A stretch of 64,000 nt of DNA from Candidatus Gastranaerophilales bacterium (GCA_900548405.1 UNSJ01000002.1:11730-75729), one strand, 5' to 3'. Positions 37,980 to 46,953 are shown, numbered from the stretch's first letter. Program-made: numbers and translations. Notes: a model not told the origin generated them from the sequence alone.

Positions 37980-38000
37980 TATAACAAAATTTTTGTTATA
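37980..38000. promoter_or_regulatory. 21-base palindrome between divergent pabBC and a small secreted gene
   Basis: TATAACAAAA and TTTTGTTATA are perfect inverses around one central T. The -10 box of pabBC (TATACT) and that of the divergent gene (TATAAT, 37997-38002) lie at its two ends. A regulator bound here would cover both promoters (inference). Confidence 0.5.
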
Positions 38001-38015
38001 ATTAAACAGGAGGTT

Positions 38016-38327
38016 ATGATGAAAAAACAAATTATTTTAGGAATGCTTTTATCATTTATTGTTCTTCCTGCATTTGCGGAGGAAGAAATCCATATAAATC
38101 AAAACTCAATGAAAAGTTTTTCGGGAACATACCAAACCGCGCGTCCAAAATATCCTCCATTATCTGCTGCTGATGAAGTTATGAAAAATGAAATGAGCGC
38201 TGAGTCTGATTCAAAGGTAGACAAGGCAAAAATGCCAATGCAGATGAACGCTTTTACTCAAAACTATGACAGCTCAAACAGTATGATGATGATGCAGAAT
38301 GTTATGCCTAATATGATGGGATATTAA
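38016..38327 (+). CDS. Small secreted methionine-rich protein
   Basis: 103 residues with a signal peptide (about 1-22, ending PAFA). The mature part is polar, with twelve or more methionines concentrated at the end (SNSMMMMQNVMPNMMGY). Met-rich tails can bind copper(I), but nothing else supports that. AGGAGG precedes the double ATG. No family recognised. It overlaps the stop of the convergent nucleotidyltransferase gene. Confidence 0.72.
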   Translation: MMKKQIILGMLLSFIVLPAFAEEEIHINQNSMKSFSGTYQTARPKYPPLSAADEVMKNEMSAESDSKVDKAKMPMQMNAFTQNYDSSNSMMMMQNVMPNMMGY

Positions 38328-38989
38328 TATCGGGTCAGATTTTTTTTAGTCCAGTTTAAAAGTTTTTCAAAATAAAAATCAGGGTTAACACTGAAATCGA
38401 GTGACTTCATGTTTATGCATATAGTCAGCATTTCTCTGTCTTCACCTTGCAAAAGCTCAAGTAATTCCTGTTTTGTTTCTATGTATTTGTAATTGTCTAT
38501 ATAGTACTCGGTTTGAAGAATGTAAAAGACGTTTTTATATCCCTGTTTTAAAGTTTCAATCAAATTGTTTTCAAATAAATAACTGTGGCTGAGCATGTGA
38601 TAAAGGTTAGCAATATTTGTTTGAACGGCCGGAATTGCATCGGTTCGTTTAATCAGCGGCACAAAATCTTTAAATTCTCCGTATAATGAAACGGTATCAT
38701 TAAACAGCTGGAAAAGTTCGTATTTAGGCCAATGATAAATTTCATCCAAACCTGATACAAAACCGCATGCTTTTTCTTTAAACGGCATTGACAGAATTAT
38801 CTTGTGATAGCTTTGCAAATCGTTTAACTGTATTTTATCTAATATAACAATTACGTCTACATCGCTGGTATCAGTAGCTTCATTACGTTTGTAGCTTCCT
38901 TGCAGACCAATAAATTTGATTCTTCCCTCAAAAGTATCAAACAATTTTTTTGTTAGTTCGCCAAGCCATTCTTCAAGATTAAATTCCAT
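38324..38989 (-). CDS. MNT-type nucleotidyltransferase-fold protein
   Basis: 221 residues. LQGSYKRNEATDTSDVDVIV near residue 25 is the nucleotidyltransferase motif (GS...DxD), with a third carboxylate probably in the ELFQLF region. The C-terminal half is helical and HEPN-like in length. Proteins of this type attach nucleotides to small molecules or proteins. The start at 38989 has AGAGGTG upstream. It is 16 bases downstream of the LpxL-like gene on the same strand and so sits at the end of the aryl polyene arm; whether it belongs to it is unknown. Confidence 0.82.
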   Translation of the reverse strand: MEFNLEEWLGELTKKLFDTFEGRIKFIGLQGSYKRNEATDTSDVDVIVILDKIQLNDLQSYHKIILSMPFKEKACGFVSGLDEIYHWPKYELFQLFNDTVSLYGEFKDFVPLIKRTDAIPAVQTNIANLYHMLSHSYLFENNLIETLKQGYKNVFYILQTEYYIDNYKYIETKQELLELLQGEDREMLTICINMKSLDFSVNPDFYFEKLLNWTKKNLTRY

Positions 38990-39005
38990 AAACACCTCTT
39001 TTGGA

Positions 39006-39917
39006 TTATACATTAAAGAAATCATAAAAATGATAAAATTGGTATGGGTATTTTGATGTAAGTTTTTCAAGAAATTTTACATACTGCCGTTCTAATTCCT
39101 CAAGCTTTTCTTGACGTTTTCCGATAAATTCGAATTTTTGAATATGAATAGCATATTTGTCATGTTTTTCTTTGGTGCAGGCAATAAAATATATTGGTGC
39201 TCCCATTAACATACCAAACTTAAATGCTCCTATCGGAAAATTAACTTTTCTGCCGAGAAAATCTGTTTGAAATACAGCATTGTCATTGTTCGGTGCAATC
39301 CTGTCGCCTGCCATAAAAATAATTTCACCGCTATCAAGTTTATCTTTTAGTTCAATTGAGGTTGTCAAATCAATTTCTTCAACAGGGTAAGTTACAATTG
39401 GATTGTCAGAAGAAATTTTGTCAATAAAGCTTTTGAAAATTTTGCACTGTTTTGCTTCCAGAAACAAATTAACTTTTATATCTTCAATAACAGTGCCTGA
39501 CCTGAAAAAAGTACGCATTGCGTTGATATTTCCAAGATGCGAACAGAGAAAATATATCCCTTTTTTATCAAGCAAATCTTTATATAACATTTCTCTTTGA
39601 GCTTCATCAGCAAAGTAAATATTTTTGAACGGAAAGTTATCCGTAAACATTTCCATTTTATCAACCAGAGCGTAAGCGTAGCTTAAGAAATGCTTGAATG
39701 TATCTTTTGCTGCAGCTTTGCCTGCTGCAACTTTAAGATATTTTTCGGAACATTTTCTGATTTTTGGTGCTCCTAAAAATGCAAAAAGGGTTACAAAAAA
39801 AACAATAAACTTAACGGCATTTTTCCCCGCGAGTTTATAAATATACCACAGGAGCATTAATCTTTTGTGTCCTGCCGCCTGTTCTTTAACTTCATACCAT
39901 TTTAACATTTTGTGCAA
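39006..39917 (-). CDS. LpxL/HtrB-type acyltransferase of the aryl polyene cluster (ApeJ-like)
   Basis: 303 residues of the lysophospholipid/lauroyl acyltransferase family. The family core is GIYFLCSHLGNINAMRTFFR near residue 118, where SHLGN replaces the usual HxGNWE, followed by IFMAGDRIAPN near 200 and FPIGAFKFGMLMGAPI. In E. coli-type clusters ApeJ fuses a glycosyltransferase to such a domain; here only the acyltransferase half exists. It probably attaches a fatty acyl chain to the polyene lipid at the inner membrane. Its start overlaps the methyltransferase stop, so it is in the same operon. Confidence 0.82.
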   Translation of the reverse strand: MHKMLKWYEVKEQAAGHKRLMLLWYIYKLAGKNAVKFIVFFVTLFAFLGAPKIRKCSEKYLKVAAGKAAAKDTFKHFLSYAYALVDKMEMFTDNFPFKNIYFADEAQREMLYKDLLDKKGIYFLCSHLGNINAMRTFFRSGTVIEDIKVNLFLEAKQCKIFKSFIDKISSDNPIVTYPVEEIDLTTSIELKDKLDSGEIIFMAGDRIAPNNDNAVFQTDFLGRKVNFPIGAFKFGMLMGAPIYFIACTKEKHDKYAIHIQKFEFIGKRQEKLEELERQYVKFLEKLTSKYPYQFYHFYDFFNV

Positions 39918-40966
39918 GCAACCTCTAAAAGTGTATAATCGTGAACGCCGACATTTTCATATTTTTCCTGAAGTTTCAGCCCTGCTTTTTCGATGAGTTC
40001 AAGCATTCTTTTTTCCGAGTACATTTTGCTTTTACCGTTTGCCATGCAGGTAAAATAGAGTGAAATATGTACAAGTGAATACGTTGCACCGTCAAAAATC
40101 TGCTTGTCCGTAAACGGCTCAAGAATATAAATCCTTGTGTCATCAGACATTGAATTTTTAATGTTTGATAAAATTGTTATAATCTGTTCTTCCGAGAAAC
40201 AATCCAAAAACTGGCTCATAAATACAGCGCCTGAAATTTTCGGAAACCTTGATGATTTATCAAGTACATCTATTCCGTAAAAATTCAGCCTGTCATTTTT
40301 AAGATTTTTCTTTGCTGCTTCTATATTTTCAGGCAAATCTATCATATTTACTTTACATTCAGGATTGAACTCAAGGCAGGCACGTTCGAATTTTCCTGTG
40401 TTACCGCCGATATCAAAGATTTGAGGTGTTGGTTTTTGGAAAATAATTTTCAAAGCTTCCTCAAAACATCTATCGGAATAAAAATGGTCAAATTCAAACC
40501 AGCTTTTTTTCATTTTTTCAGGCAGAATTTGAAGTATATTATAGATTGTTTGATGCTCCCCGATAAATTTCTTCAATCCTTTGGGTTCTTCGTCTTTAAA
40601 TGATTGCGTAAGCTCTGATGCGCCTAAATAGCATACATCTTTTACAAAATTGAAATTCACCCTTGTCATTTCGTTATTCAAAAAAGCATCGGCAACGGCT
40701 GTGTTCGTGTATATATTATCGTTTTTGGAGATTACACCTGCACACAATGCTGTTTCCAAAAGCGTTTCAGCCGTATATTTTGATATTTTGCAGTGTTCAA
40801 TAATTCTTTCCAAACTTGACGGATTATCTTGCAGATAACTTAAAATTCCTAATTCCAGCATTGATGCCACAGCCTGAAATGTGAAAGGTGCAAAGGCTAT
40901 TTTTTGAGCATCGGCAAGTGCTTTAACCTGCGGTGATACGTTTCTTTTAATTCTTCTATACTTCAT
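39902..40966 (-). CDS. SAM-dependent O-methyltransferase (ApeB-like)
   Basis: 354 residues. An N-terminal winged-helix dimerisation domain (about 20-110, LGILSYLQDN and YTAETLLETALCAG) is followed by a Rossmann methyltransferase domain with the SAM motif IFDIGGNTGKFERACLEF near 190 and MIDLPENIEAAKKN after it. This layout is typical of plant-type and polyketide O-methyltransferases and of methyltransferases in aryl polyene clusters, where the aryl ring is methylated or methoxylated. TATAAT ends exactly 6 bases before the ATG, so it may also have its own leaderless transcript. Confidence 0.85.
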   Translation of the reverse strand: MKYRRIKRNVSPQVKALADAQKIAFAPFTFQAVASMLELGILSYLQDNPSSLERIIEHCKISKYTAETLLETALCAGVISKNDNIYTNTAVADAFLNNEMTRVNFNFVKDVCYLGASELTQSFKDEEPKGLKKFIGEHQTIYNILQILPEKMKKSWFEFDHFYSDRCFEEALKIIFQKPTPQIFDIGGNTGKFERACLEFNPECKVNMIDLPENIEAAKKNLKNDRLNFYGIDVLDKSSRFPKISGAVFMSQFLDCFSEEQIITILSNIKNSMSDDTRIYILEPFTDKQIFDGATYSLVHISLYFTCMANGKSKMYSEKRMLELIEKAGLKLQEKYENVGVHDYTLLEVACTKC

Positions 40967-40978
40967 AAAAAGATTATA

Positions 40979-43126
40979 TCATCTATCTTTTATGCATACA
41001 AGGCTGAAAATATAAGAGAACAAAAGCCCTGTTGCAAGAATAATTCCAAGTGAACTGATTAGCTTGAAGCCTGTCAATGCAAGCAGTGTGAATGAGAAAA
41101 CACTTGTCAGGCATGAAATTAATACTGCATCTGCGGATTTTTTAGCTCCGCCGAATCTGAAAACAGAGTAATCCAAACCGAAACCTATAATTAAGAACAC
41201 TGCTATGATGTGGAAAAGATTTACCGGTTGGTTAAAAATTCCTAAAAGTCCCAGTGAAACTCCCCCTGCAAGTATTGAAGGGAGAACAATTTTACCCGCT
41301 GATTTGAAATTATATATTTTAGCCAGCAGCAGATAAAGTATCGCAAAAATCGGAAGTAAAAGACTTAAACAAATTATTCTGCATTTTTTTATTTGAGAAG
41401 AGATGTCTTTTTGGAAATTTATTACTCTGCTTCCGTTAATTTCTCCTCCTTCATATCCGAATGCTGCAACTATTGACGTGTTTTCATTAATTAAAAAATT
41501 ATTTTTTAAAGCTTCAAATTTGATATTGTAATTAAGAGGGTAAGGAGTTAAAGCTTCATCAATAACTTCTCTGCGTTTATCAGACGGCAAAAATACTGCA
41601 TAATCGTTAAGTCTTTTCAGGTATAATTCTTTTTTCAGATTTTGGACTGATTTTTGTCTTTTTAAAGAAGGAAGATATTTGCTTAATGATTGAAATTCAA
41701 CATTATTTTTGCTTAATTCGTAAGTAATACTTTCTTCTTTTTCCAGAAGTTCTTGAAGATTTTTGCCTTCGATAACAAAAATTGACATCATTTCATTTGA
41801 TTTTATCAATTCGCTTTGAAGTTTTTCTGCATTTAAAAGATGTTTCGGCGGTACATACATGTTTTTAATATTGTCATCAAAATGAATTCTAAATAAGCCG
41901 ACAGCAATTATAATTCCTGCTGCAATCAGGATTGGTTTAGTAAATTTTTCAGGGATAGAAAAATGTTTTATATGCGCAGGATTATATATATTTGTACAGA
42001 ATAGAGGATAAAACAGGATTACAAAAAGATAAACCGTTGCTAATCCGGTAACCGTGAATACTGCAATTTGTTTCAATAAAATAAAGTTGGAAAACAGCAT
42101 TACAATAAATGCGCTTGCAGTTGTCAAAAGACTTACGCTTAAACTTTTAAATATTTCTTTTATGACTTCATCGCAAGATGTATCCTTTTCATGTGAAACA
42201 AAAAAGTGCAGTGTGTAATCAACGCAAATACCGATTAATGTTGTTGAAAATACAAATGTTAAAATATGAACTGTCGGAAATATTAATGAGGTTACAAGAA
42301 AACCTGCCCATATACCTGCCCCGATTGTTACGGCTATTGGAAGAAGCGGTTTTAATGACCTGAAATAAAAATAAATAAGTCCGATTATAAAAAGTGAGGA
42401 TAAAATACAAATTAAATTTATTTCTCCGGCAGATTTAGTGCTTGCATAATACGAATGCACAGGAGTTCCTGTCAAATAAATTTTGACATCTTTTGTGCTC
42501 AACTCTTTTTGGAGAATAACAAGCCGTTTCACCTCTTCATTCATAATGCTTGGCGAAAGCGCAGTGTCACCGTCAACATTCAGCATTATAAGGCTGTAAT
42601 ACTTATCATTTAACTGTATAGGTGTAAAATTTGAGATATCATGCGTTGTGCTCAATGACATTACGTAATCTGTTAACAGAAGAAACGGATCGTCATCAAT
42701 AGAACCAATAGGCTGCATTATCGGATTGTATAGCAGCTCTAACGCGTTGTGCTCAATTTGTTCGTAATTCTTTTCTCTTAAAAGTTTTTCGCTTTTAGTT
42801 GACAGCAATCCGTAATGATGCCTTTCATAATTTTCTATTATCCCTTTTATATCGGCATCAGATGTTTTCATTTTTGTTTGGTCTATTTGTCCGTAATAAT
42901 TTTTAGCTGTTGTTTCTGCAGTTTCTGCGCTGTCACTTTCCACAATTACATTAATTTTAGCGGAAAACTTTGTACTTAAATCTACAATTACTTTTTCGTT
43001 ATTTGAAAAAATAGCTTTTAAAATATTTGTTTCGGTTTTAGGACGATGAAATATAATCAGCATTGAAAGAAATGCCAATATAACAACAAAAAATATTCTT
43101 GATATTTTGGTTAATTTGTTCCGCAT
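40979..43126 (-). CDS. MMPL/RND-type exporter (ApeM-like)
   Basis: 715 residues with about 12 membrane helices in two repeats. Each half has one helix, a large periplasmic loop (residues 30-235 and 420-575) and a five-helix bundle. GICVDYTLHFFVSHEKD near 305 and GFGLDYSVFRFGG near 652 are the paired helix-4 motifs with the proton-relay Asp. In aryl polyene clusters this transporter moves the polyene lipid across the inner membrane. Its start overlaps the LolA-like stop by 16 bases. Confidence 0.92.
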   Translation of the reverse strand: MRNKLTKISRIFFVVILAFLSMLIIFHRPKTETNILKAIFSNNEKVIVDLSTKFSAKINVIVESDSAETAETTAKNYYGQIDQTKMKTSDADIKGIIENYERHHYGLLSTKSEKLLREKNYEQIEHNALELLYNPIMQPIGSIDDDPFLLLTDYVMSLSTTHDISNFTPIQLNDKYYSLIMLNVDGDTALSPSIMNEEVKRLVILQKELSTKDVKIYLTGTPVHSYYASTKSAGEINLICILSSLFIIGLIYFYFRSLKPLLPIAVTIGAGIWAGFLVTSLIFPTVHILTFVFSTTLIGICVDYTLHFFVSHEKDTSCDEVIKEIFKSLSVSLLTTASAFIVMLFSNFILLKQIAVFTVTGLATVYLFVILFYPLFCTNIYNPAHIKHFSIPEKFTKPILIAAGIIIAVGLFRIHFDDNIKNMYVPPKHLLNAEKLQSELIKSNEMMSIFVIEGKNLQELLEKEESITYELSKNNVEFQSLSKYLPSLKRQKSVQNLKKELYLKRLNDYAVFLPSDKRREVIDEALTPYPLNYNIKFEALKNNFLINENTSIVAAFGYEGGEINGSRVINFQKDISSQIKKCRIICLSLLLPIFAILYLLLAKIYNFKSAGKIVLPSILAGGVSLGLLGIFNQPVNLFHIIAVFLIIGFGLDYSVFRFGGAKKSADAVLISCLTSVFSFTLLALTGFKLISSLGIILATGLLFSYIFSLVCIKDR

Positions 43127-43638
43127 TTAAAGGAAATATCCGTAGTTCCGTTCTTTACTGTGGAAATTTTTATCTGCTTAATATCGACCTGACCGTTTAC
43201 AATTATGGTATTTATCTGTGTAGAAGCAGGAGAATTTTCTTTAGGTTTTAATCCTACTGTCCAGATATTATTCTTCTTCATATAATATAAATCGAAATTT
43301 TTATCAAGGTATGAGTAATTTTTATTGGAAATCGCCATTATCACTTCATTCATCTGTTTGTTTTGGGCAGATGTGTAAGAAACAGTTGATTTTATAGGGT
43401 ATTCTGTTTCAAAGATTGCCCCTTTGCTTTTGATGAATTTAAAATTCCCGCCTGATTTTAAAGATGTTGAGCCGATAGTTTTTTCCTGAGTGAAAGTACA
43501 GACTGCATCTTTCAGTGAAGGCATATTTTTTGCTATGTTTTTACTTGTTTCGGGGTGTGAAAAAACGTTTTCCATTGCAAAACATATATTCGCACAAAGT
43601 ATTACTATTAAAGTTAATATCCAAATTTTAAACTTCAT
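43111..43638 (-). CDS. LolA-like outer-membrane carrier (ApeL-like)
   Basis: 175 residues with a signal peptide (1-21, ending CFA). The mature part has the LolA/LolB-like open beta-barrel pattern: DAVCTFTQEKTIGSTSLKSG, FKFIKSKGAIFETEYP and the closing beta strands. It should carry the polyene lipid through the periplasm to the outer membrane, working with the MMPL exporter. Both ends overlap neighbours, so it is in the operon. Confidence 0.85.
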   Translation of the reverse strand: MKFKIWILTLIVILCANICFAMENVFSHPETSKNIAKNMPSLKDAVCTFTQEKTIGSTSLKSGGNFKFIKSKGAIFETEYPIKSTVSYTSAQNKQMNEVIMAISNKNYSYLDKNFDLYYMKKNNIWTVGLKPKENSPASTQINTIIVNGQVDIKQIKISTVKNGTTDISFKCGTN

Positions 43639-44044
43639 ATTCCCTCAATTTTTCGATAAATCTTTCAGGAGCTGCGTAAGCACTTTCGCGTGTTTTTATG
43701 TCAACGCAGATTTGCATACTTTTAGCCTTAAAAATTTTTTCGTTTGTTTCTGCATCAAAAATTTCATACTTAATATTTAAAGCAGGTTCGACTTCTTGAA
43801 TTTCCGTTACAATTTTAAGTTTTTGCGCAAAAGTCGAAGGCTTAATGAATTTCAAATCCATCGTTGCAACCGGATAGGCAAAACCATCTGATTTCATATC
43901 GTCGTAAGTGTAACCGATTTTTGAAAGCAAATCGCATCTTGATACTTCAAGGTATTTGATGTAATTGCCGTGCCAGACAACATTCATCGGATCTAAATCG
44001 TAAAAAGGCACTTCTATAAAAGTTTCTGCACTAATTTTTTTCAT
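43628..44044 (-). CDS. 4HBT-type acyl-ACP/CoA thioesterase (ApeK-like)
   Basis: 138 residues, a single hotdog fold. The 4-hydroxybenzoyl-CoA thioesterase motif DLDPMNVVWHGNYIKYLEVS near residue 12 holds the catalytic Asp and His loop. It releases or edits acyl chains in polyene synthesis. The start at 44044 is preferred: TATAAT ends 6 bases before it, overlapping the stop of the upstream ligase. The longer frame would begin at a TTG inside that gene. Confidence 0.88.
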   Translation of the reverse strand: MKKISAETFIEVPFYDLDPMNVVWHGNYIKYLEVSRCDLLSKIGYTYDDMKSDGFAYPVATMDLKFIKPSTFAQKLKIVTEIQEVEPALNIKYEIFDAETNEKIFKAKSMQICVDIKTRESAYAAPERFIEKLREYEV

Positions 44045-44051
44045 AGCACTA

Positions 44052-45293
44052 TTATAAAACAAAAGAGCCTGAAGAAAAAGTTATATCACCGTTTGTAAAC
44101 ATAAAATCTATTGATTTTTCTTTGCGTTTTAAAGTCAAAGCTACCTGTGTGTCGGGTTTTATGACAGATGAGAACTTAATTTTTTTAACGGTTTCAGATA
44201 CAAAGTCTAAATTGAAAGCATCTTTTATAAATTCTTTTGCAAAGAAAAGCTGAACAACACCTGGTAAAATCGGAAAATCCGTAAAATGACCTTTAAAAAA
44301 GTTGCTTGATAAAGGAAATACCAGCTTAAATTGGGCAAAATCGCTGTTTATCGAAAAATCAATTATATTGGGATATGTAATATTTGTGTTAAATATTTCC
44401 GTAATTCTATCTCTGTTTATCTTACCGCGTTCGGTTACAGGCAAATCATGTAAAAATCTCCACTTCTTACAAAGTGAGGCTTTACCTGACATTTTTAATA
44501 ATTTAATTAATTCAAGTTTTCCTTTTTCTTCTAAAAATTTTTGTCCTTTGGCAGTGAGAACAGCAGCCGCGCAAAGTTTGTTATCAAGCTTTAGGCAGTA
44601 AGATTTTTCTACAAATTCTGATGCATTTAGAATGTTTTCCACCTCTGAAAGTGACACACGTTTCTCCTGAATTTTTACAATTCTGTCATTGCGTTTTTTT
44701 ACAACAAAACCGTTTTGCAAAAATTCAATTTCATCGTTTAAAGTTAATTCCGCCTCATCAAAATATGGTGATTTAATAGTGTTATTTTTATACGTTACGT
44801 TTTCAAAAAACTTTAAATTATCACGCGCACACTGCCTGTAAGCAATAACGCCTGCTTCGGTGCTTCCGTAAATTTCTGTTACGCCAAGTGAAATTTTTTC
44901 TAAATATTCAAAAACATCATCAGCAAGCTTTGCCCCTGCACTTATTATCATCTGCGGTTTATGTTTGAAAGTAAAATTGTATTTGGCAAGCTTTTCTAAA
45001 AATGAAGGGGTGGAAACAAACACATATTTCTCATAATCTTTTATGTCCTCGGGATACAAAACTCTTTCCTCATCAACCTTGCACCCCAATACTTTAGGAA
45101 GCATTACGGTAAAAGTTGTTCCGTACATAAAATCAGGTGTTACTGTTGATACAAATACCGTATCAGGCGAAAATTTGAAAAATTCAGCCAAATCTTGTCC
45201 TTCAGCAAGCACACACTCGTAGCTCTTTTTTATGATTTTAGGCTCACCGGAAGAACCCGATGTATGAAAGGTATATTGTTTATTTTCTGACAT
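44052..45293 (-). CDS. AMP ligase fused to hotdog dehydratase (ApeH-ApeI-like)
   Basis: 413 residues. Residues 1-300 are an adenylate-forming enzyme: TFHTSGSSGEPKIIKKS near 8 is the phosphate loop and EIYGSTEAGVIAYR near 139 the second core motif. Residues 305-413 are a FabZ-like hotdog domain (FKGHFTDFPILPGVVQLFFA, then VKKIKFSSVIKPD) with the active-site His in GHF. The ligase would activate an aromatic acid and load it on an ACP; the dehydratase would remove water during chain growth. In E. coli-type clusters these are two proteins; here they are one chain. Confidence 0.87.
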   Translation of the reverse strand: MSENKQYTFHTSGSSGEPKIIKKSYECVLAEGQDLAEFFKFSPDTVFVSTVTPDFMYGTTFTVMLPKVLGCKVDEERVLYPEDIKDYEKYVFVSTPSFLEKLAKYNFTFKHKPQMIISAGAKLADDVFEYLEKISLGVTEIYGSTEAGVIAYRQCARDNLKFFENVTYKNNTIKSPYFDEAELTLNDEIEFLQNGFVVKKRNDRIVKIQEKRVSLSEVENILNASEFVEKSYCLKLDNKLCAAAVLTAKGQKFLEEKGKLELIKLLKMSGKASLCKKWRFLHDLPVTERGKINRDRITEIFNTNITYPNIIDFSINSDFAQFKLVFPLSSNFFKGHFTDFPILPGVVQLFFAKEFIKDAFNLDFVSETVKKIKFSSVIKPDTQVALTLKRKEKSIDFMFTNGDITFSSGSFVL

Positions 45294-45699
45294 GTTTTGC
45301 TCTCAAAGTAATTCTTACGATATATTCTACCCCGAACAGCAAACCGATTGCAATATATGAAATACAGCCGTTATATAGTATCCAGATTTTTGCAGGCAAA
45401 AATACGGTTAAAATCGAAATTGAAAGGTTTATAAATAAAAATATGCACCAGACGTATGTAAGGTTTCGTGTGTAATTCCTTGAAAAATCCGTTAATTCGC
45501 CATCCATTTTTTTTGCAATTTTTTGTATCACGGTTTCTTTGCAAAATAAAGATGAAAAAAACACTATAAAAATAAAAGAATTTGTAATAACAGGATAGAA
45601 TTTTAGAACATAAATACGGCTGTAATGAAAAAATACAATAACAAATATTGTAATTAAAAAAGGAATTAAACGTTTAAGCTTTTTTAATTTTTCAATCAT
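45280..45699 (-). CDS. COG4648-type membrane protein (ApeG-like)
   Basis: 139 residues with four or five hydrophobic helices (FLITIFVIVFFHYSRIY near 15, NSFIFIVFFSSLFC near 38, LTYVWCIFLFINLSISILTV near 80, and GCISYIAIGLLFGVEYIVRI near 108). RNYTRNLTYVWCIFLF is typical of the COG4648 membrane proteins that always accompany aryl polyene clusters. Its molecular role is unknown. Overlaps at both ends place it in the operon. Confidence 0.8.
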   Translation of the reverse strand: MIEKLKKLKRLIPFLITIFVIVFFHYSRIYVLKFYPVITNSFIFIVFFSSLFCKETVIQKIAKKMDGELTDFSRNYTRNLTYVWCIFLFINLSISILTVFLPAKIWILYNGCISYIAIGLLFGVEYIVRITLRAKHVRK

Positions 45700-45974
45700 A
45701 ACAATTCTTCAACAGCAAGAACTACATCATTAATGGTTCTAATTTGTTTGAAGTTTTCCGGAGGGATTTTCTTTTGTGTAAATCCTTGCAATTTTACAGC
45801 CAAATCAACAGCATCAATGCTGTCGAGTTCCAAATCCTCAAACAAGTTTGTTTCTGCCTGAATTTTTTCTTCTTCTATTTCAAAGTCTTCAACCAGAATG
45901 CTTTTTAATTTATCAAAAATTTCATCACGTGTATATTTTTTCACTGTATTAATCCTTATTGCGGCTTCGAACAT
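45696..45974 (-). CDS. Acyl carrier protein (ApeF-like)
   Basis: 92 residues. DLELDSIDAVDLAVKL near residue 50 carries the Ser that takes the phosphopantetheine arm. The fold length is normal (about 75 residues plus a short N-terminal extension). It carries starter or growing polyene chains. It starts within the end of the other ACP gene and overlaps the next gene by four bases. Confidence 0.93.
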   Translation of the reverse strand: MFEAAIRINTVKKYTRDEIFDKLKSILVEDFEIEEEKIQAETNLFEDLELDSIDAVDLAVKLQGFTQKKIPPENFKQIRTINDVVLAVEELL

Positions 45975-46212
45975 AGTCGGCTATTGTTTTTACGGAATAA
46001 AAATGTTTTTTGTTTTCTTCTTTGTTTTCGCTCAAATCAATGTGGTATTTTTTCTTTAACGCCATACCAAGTTCAAGTGCATCAATAGAGTCAAGTCCCA
46101 GTCCGCTGATGAAAAGCGGTTCTTCATCCTTAATATCATCGATGGTTATATCCTCTAATTCGAGGGACTCAATAATTAGAGTTTTTATTTCTTTTTCCAA
46201 GCACATTCTCAA
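45949..46212 (-). CDS. Acyl carrier protein (ApeE-like)
   Basis: 87 residues. SGLGLDSIDALELGMALKKK near residue 36 is the phosphopantetheine site. A pair of distinct ACPs is a constant feature of aryl polyene clusters. It overlaps the second ACP by 26 bases. Confidence 0.93.
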   Translation of the reverse strand: MRMCLEKEIKTLIIESLELEDITIDDIKDEEPLFISGLGLDSIDALELGMALKKKYHIDLSENKEENKKHFYSVKTIADYVRSRNKD

Positions 46213-46239
46213 TCACCTTTTAATAATTTTATAACCCAA

Positions 46240-46953
46240 TCAGGTAGTAAAGTCAAATTTGATGCGCTCTGAAATTACTTTTCTTAACTTAATTTCAGAT
46301 GTCTCAAAGAACTGCTCCTGCTTGATTTCAGGCTTAACCTCAATAGTGTAATTAATAATTTTTTTACCTGCATCATATATCGGTTTATTTTTTTGCAAAA
46401 ACGGATAATCGCATTCTATTTTTACAGGAAGAATATCAGCGCCCGATGCTATCTGCAAAAGGGCAGGACCTTTGTGCAGGCTTACATTTTTAATGTCTGT
46501 TGTTCTTGTGCCTGTCGGGAAAATGATTATGTTATATTCGTCTTTTAAAGCTGATACGCATTCCTCTTTAAACGTATCAATATCAATGTTGTTGGGTATA
46601 TAAACATTTTTTAGGAATATGTTATTTAGCAGTTCCTTTTTAGCAAGGCACAATGAGTTTTCAAACAATCCGATTAAAATAACAATATCAATCAGGCTCG
46701 GATGAGTTGCAACAATTATTTTCCCTTTTACATTTTTAAAATTTTCAACTTTTATGTTAATAATTCTTATAAAAATTAAAAATCCGGTAAAAAATTTCCA
46801 TAATTTATGTATAATTCTGCAAAAAAACTCTCTTTTTTTGTTATTTTTCAAAAAAATACACCCGATAGGCAAAAATACAAAACTAAGTATTAGAGAACCG
46901 ATACCAAAAATAAAAAAAGCCATTACAACAAGAAAACCGCGTAAAACTCTCAT
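46240..46953 (-). CDS. PlsC-type 1-acylglycerol-3-phosphate acyltransferase-like (ApeD-like)
   Basis: 237 residues. An N-terminal membrane segment (10-30) is followed by the acyltransferase motif ATHPSLIDIVILIG near residue 80 (HPSLID replaces HxxxxD with the Asp kept) and the substrate motif IIFPTGTRT near 150. It probably joins the polyene acid to a lipid-like glycerol anchor. The start codon overlaps the preceding stop by one base. Confidence 0.85.
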   Translation of the reverse strand: MRVLRGFLVVMAFFIFGIGSLILSFVFLPIGCIFLKNNKKREFFCRIIHKLWKFFTGFLIFIRIINIKVENFKNVKGKIIVATHPSLIDIVILIGLFENSLCLAKKELLNNIFLKNVYIPNNIDIDTFKEECVSALKDEYNIIIFPTGTRTTDIKNVSLHKGPALLQIASGADILPVKIECDYPFLQKNKPIYDAGKKIINYTIEVKPEIKQEQFFETSEIKLRKVISERIKFDFTT

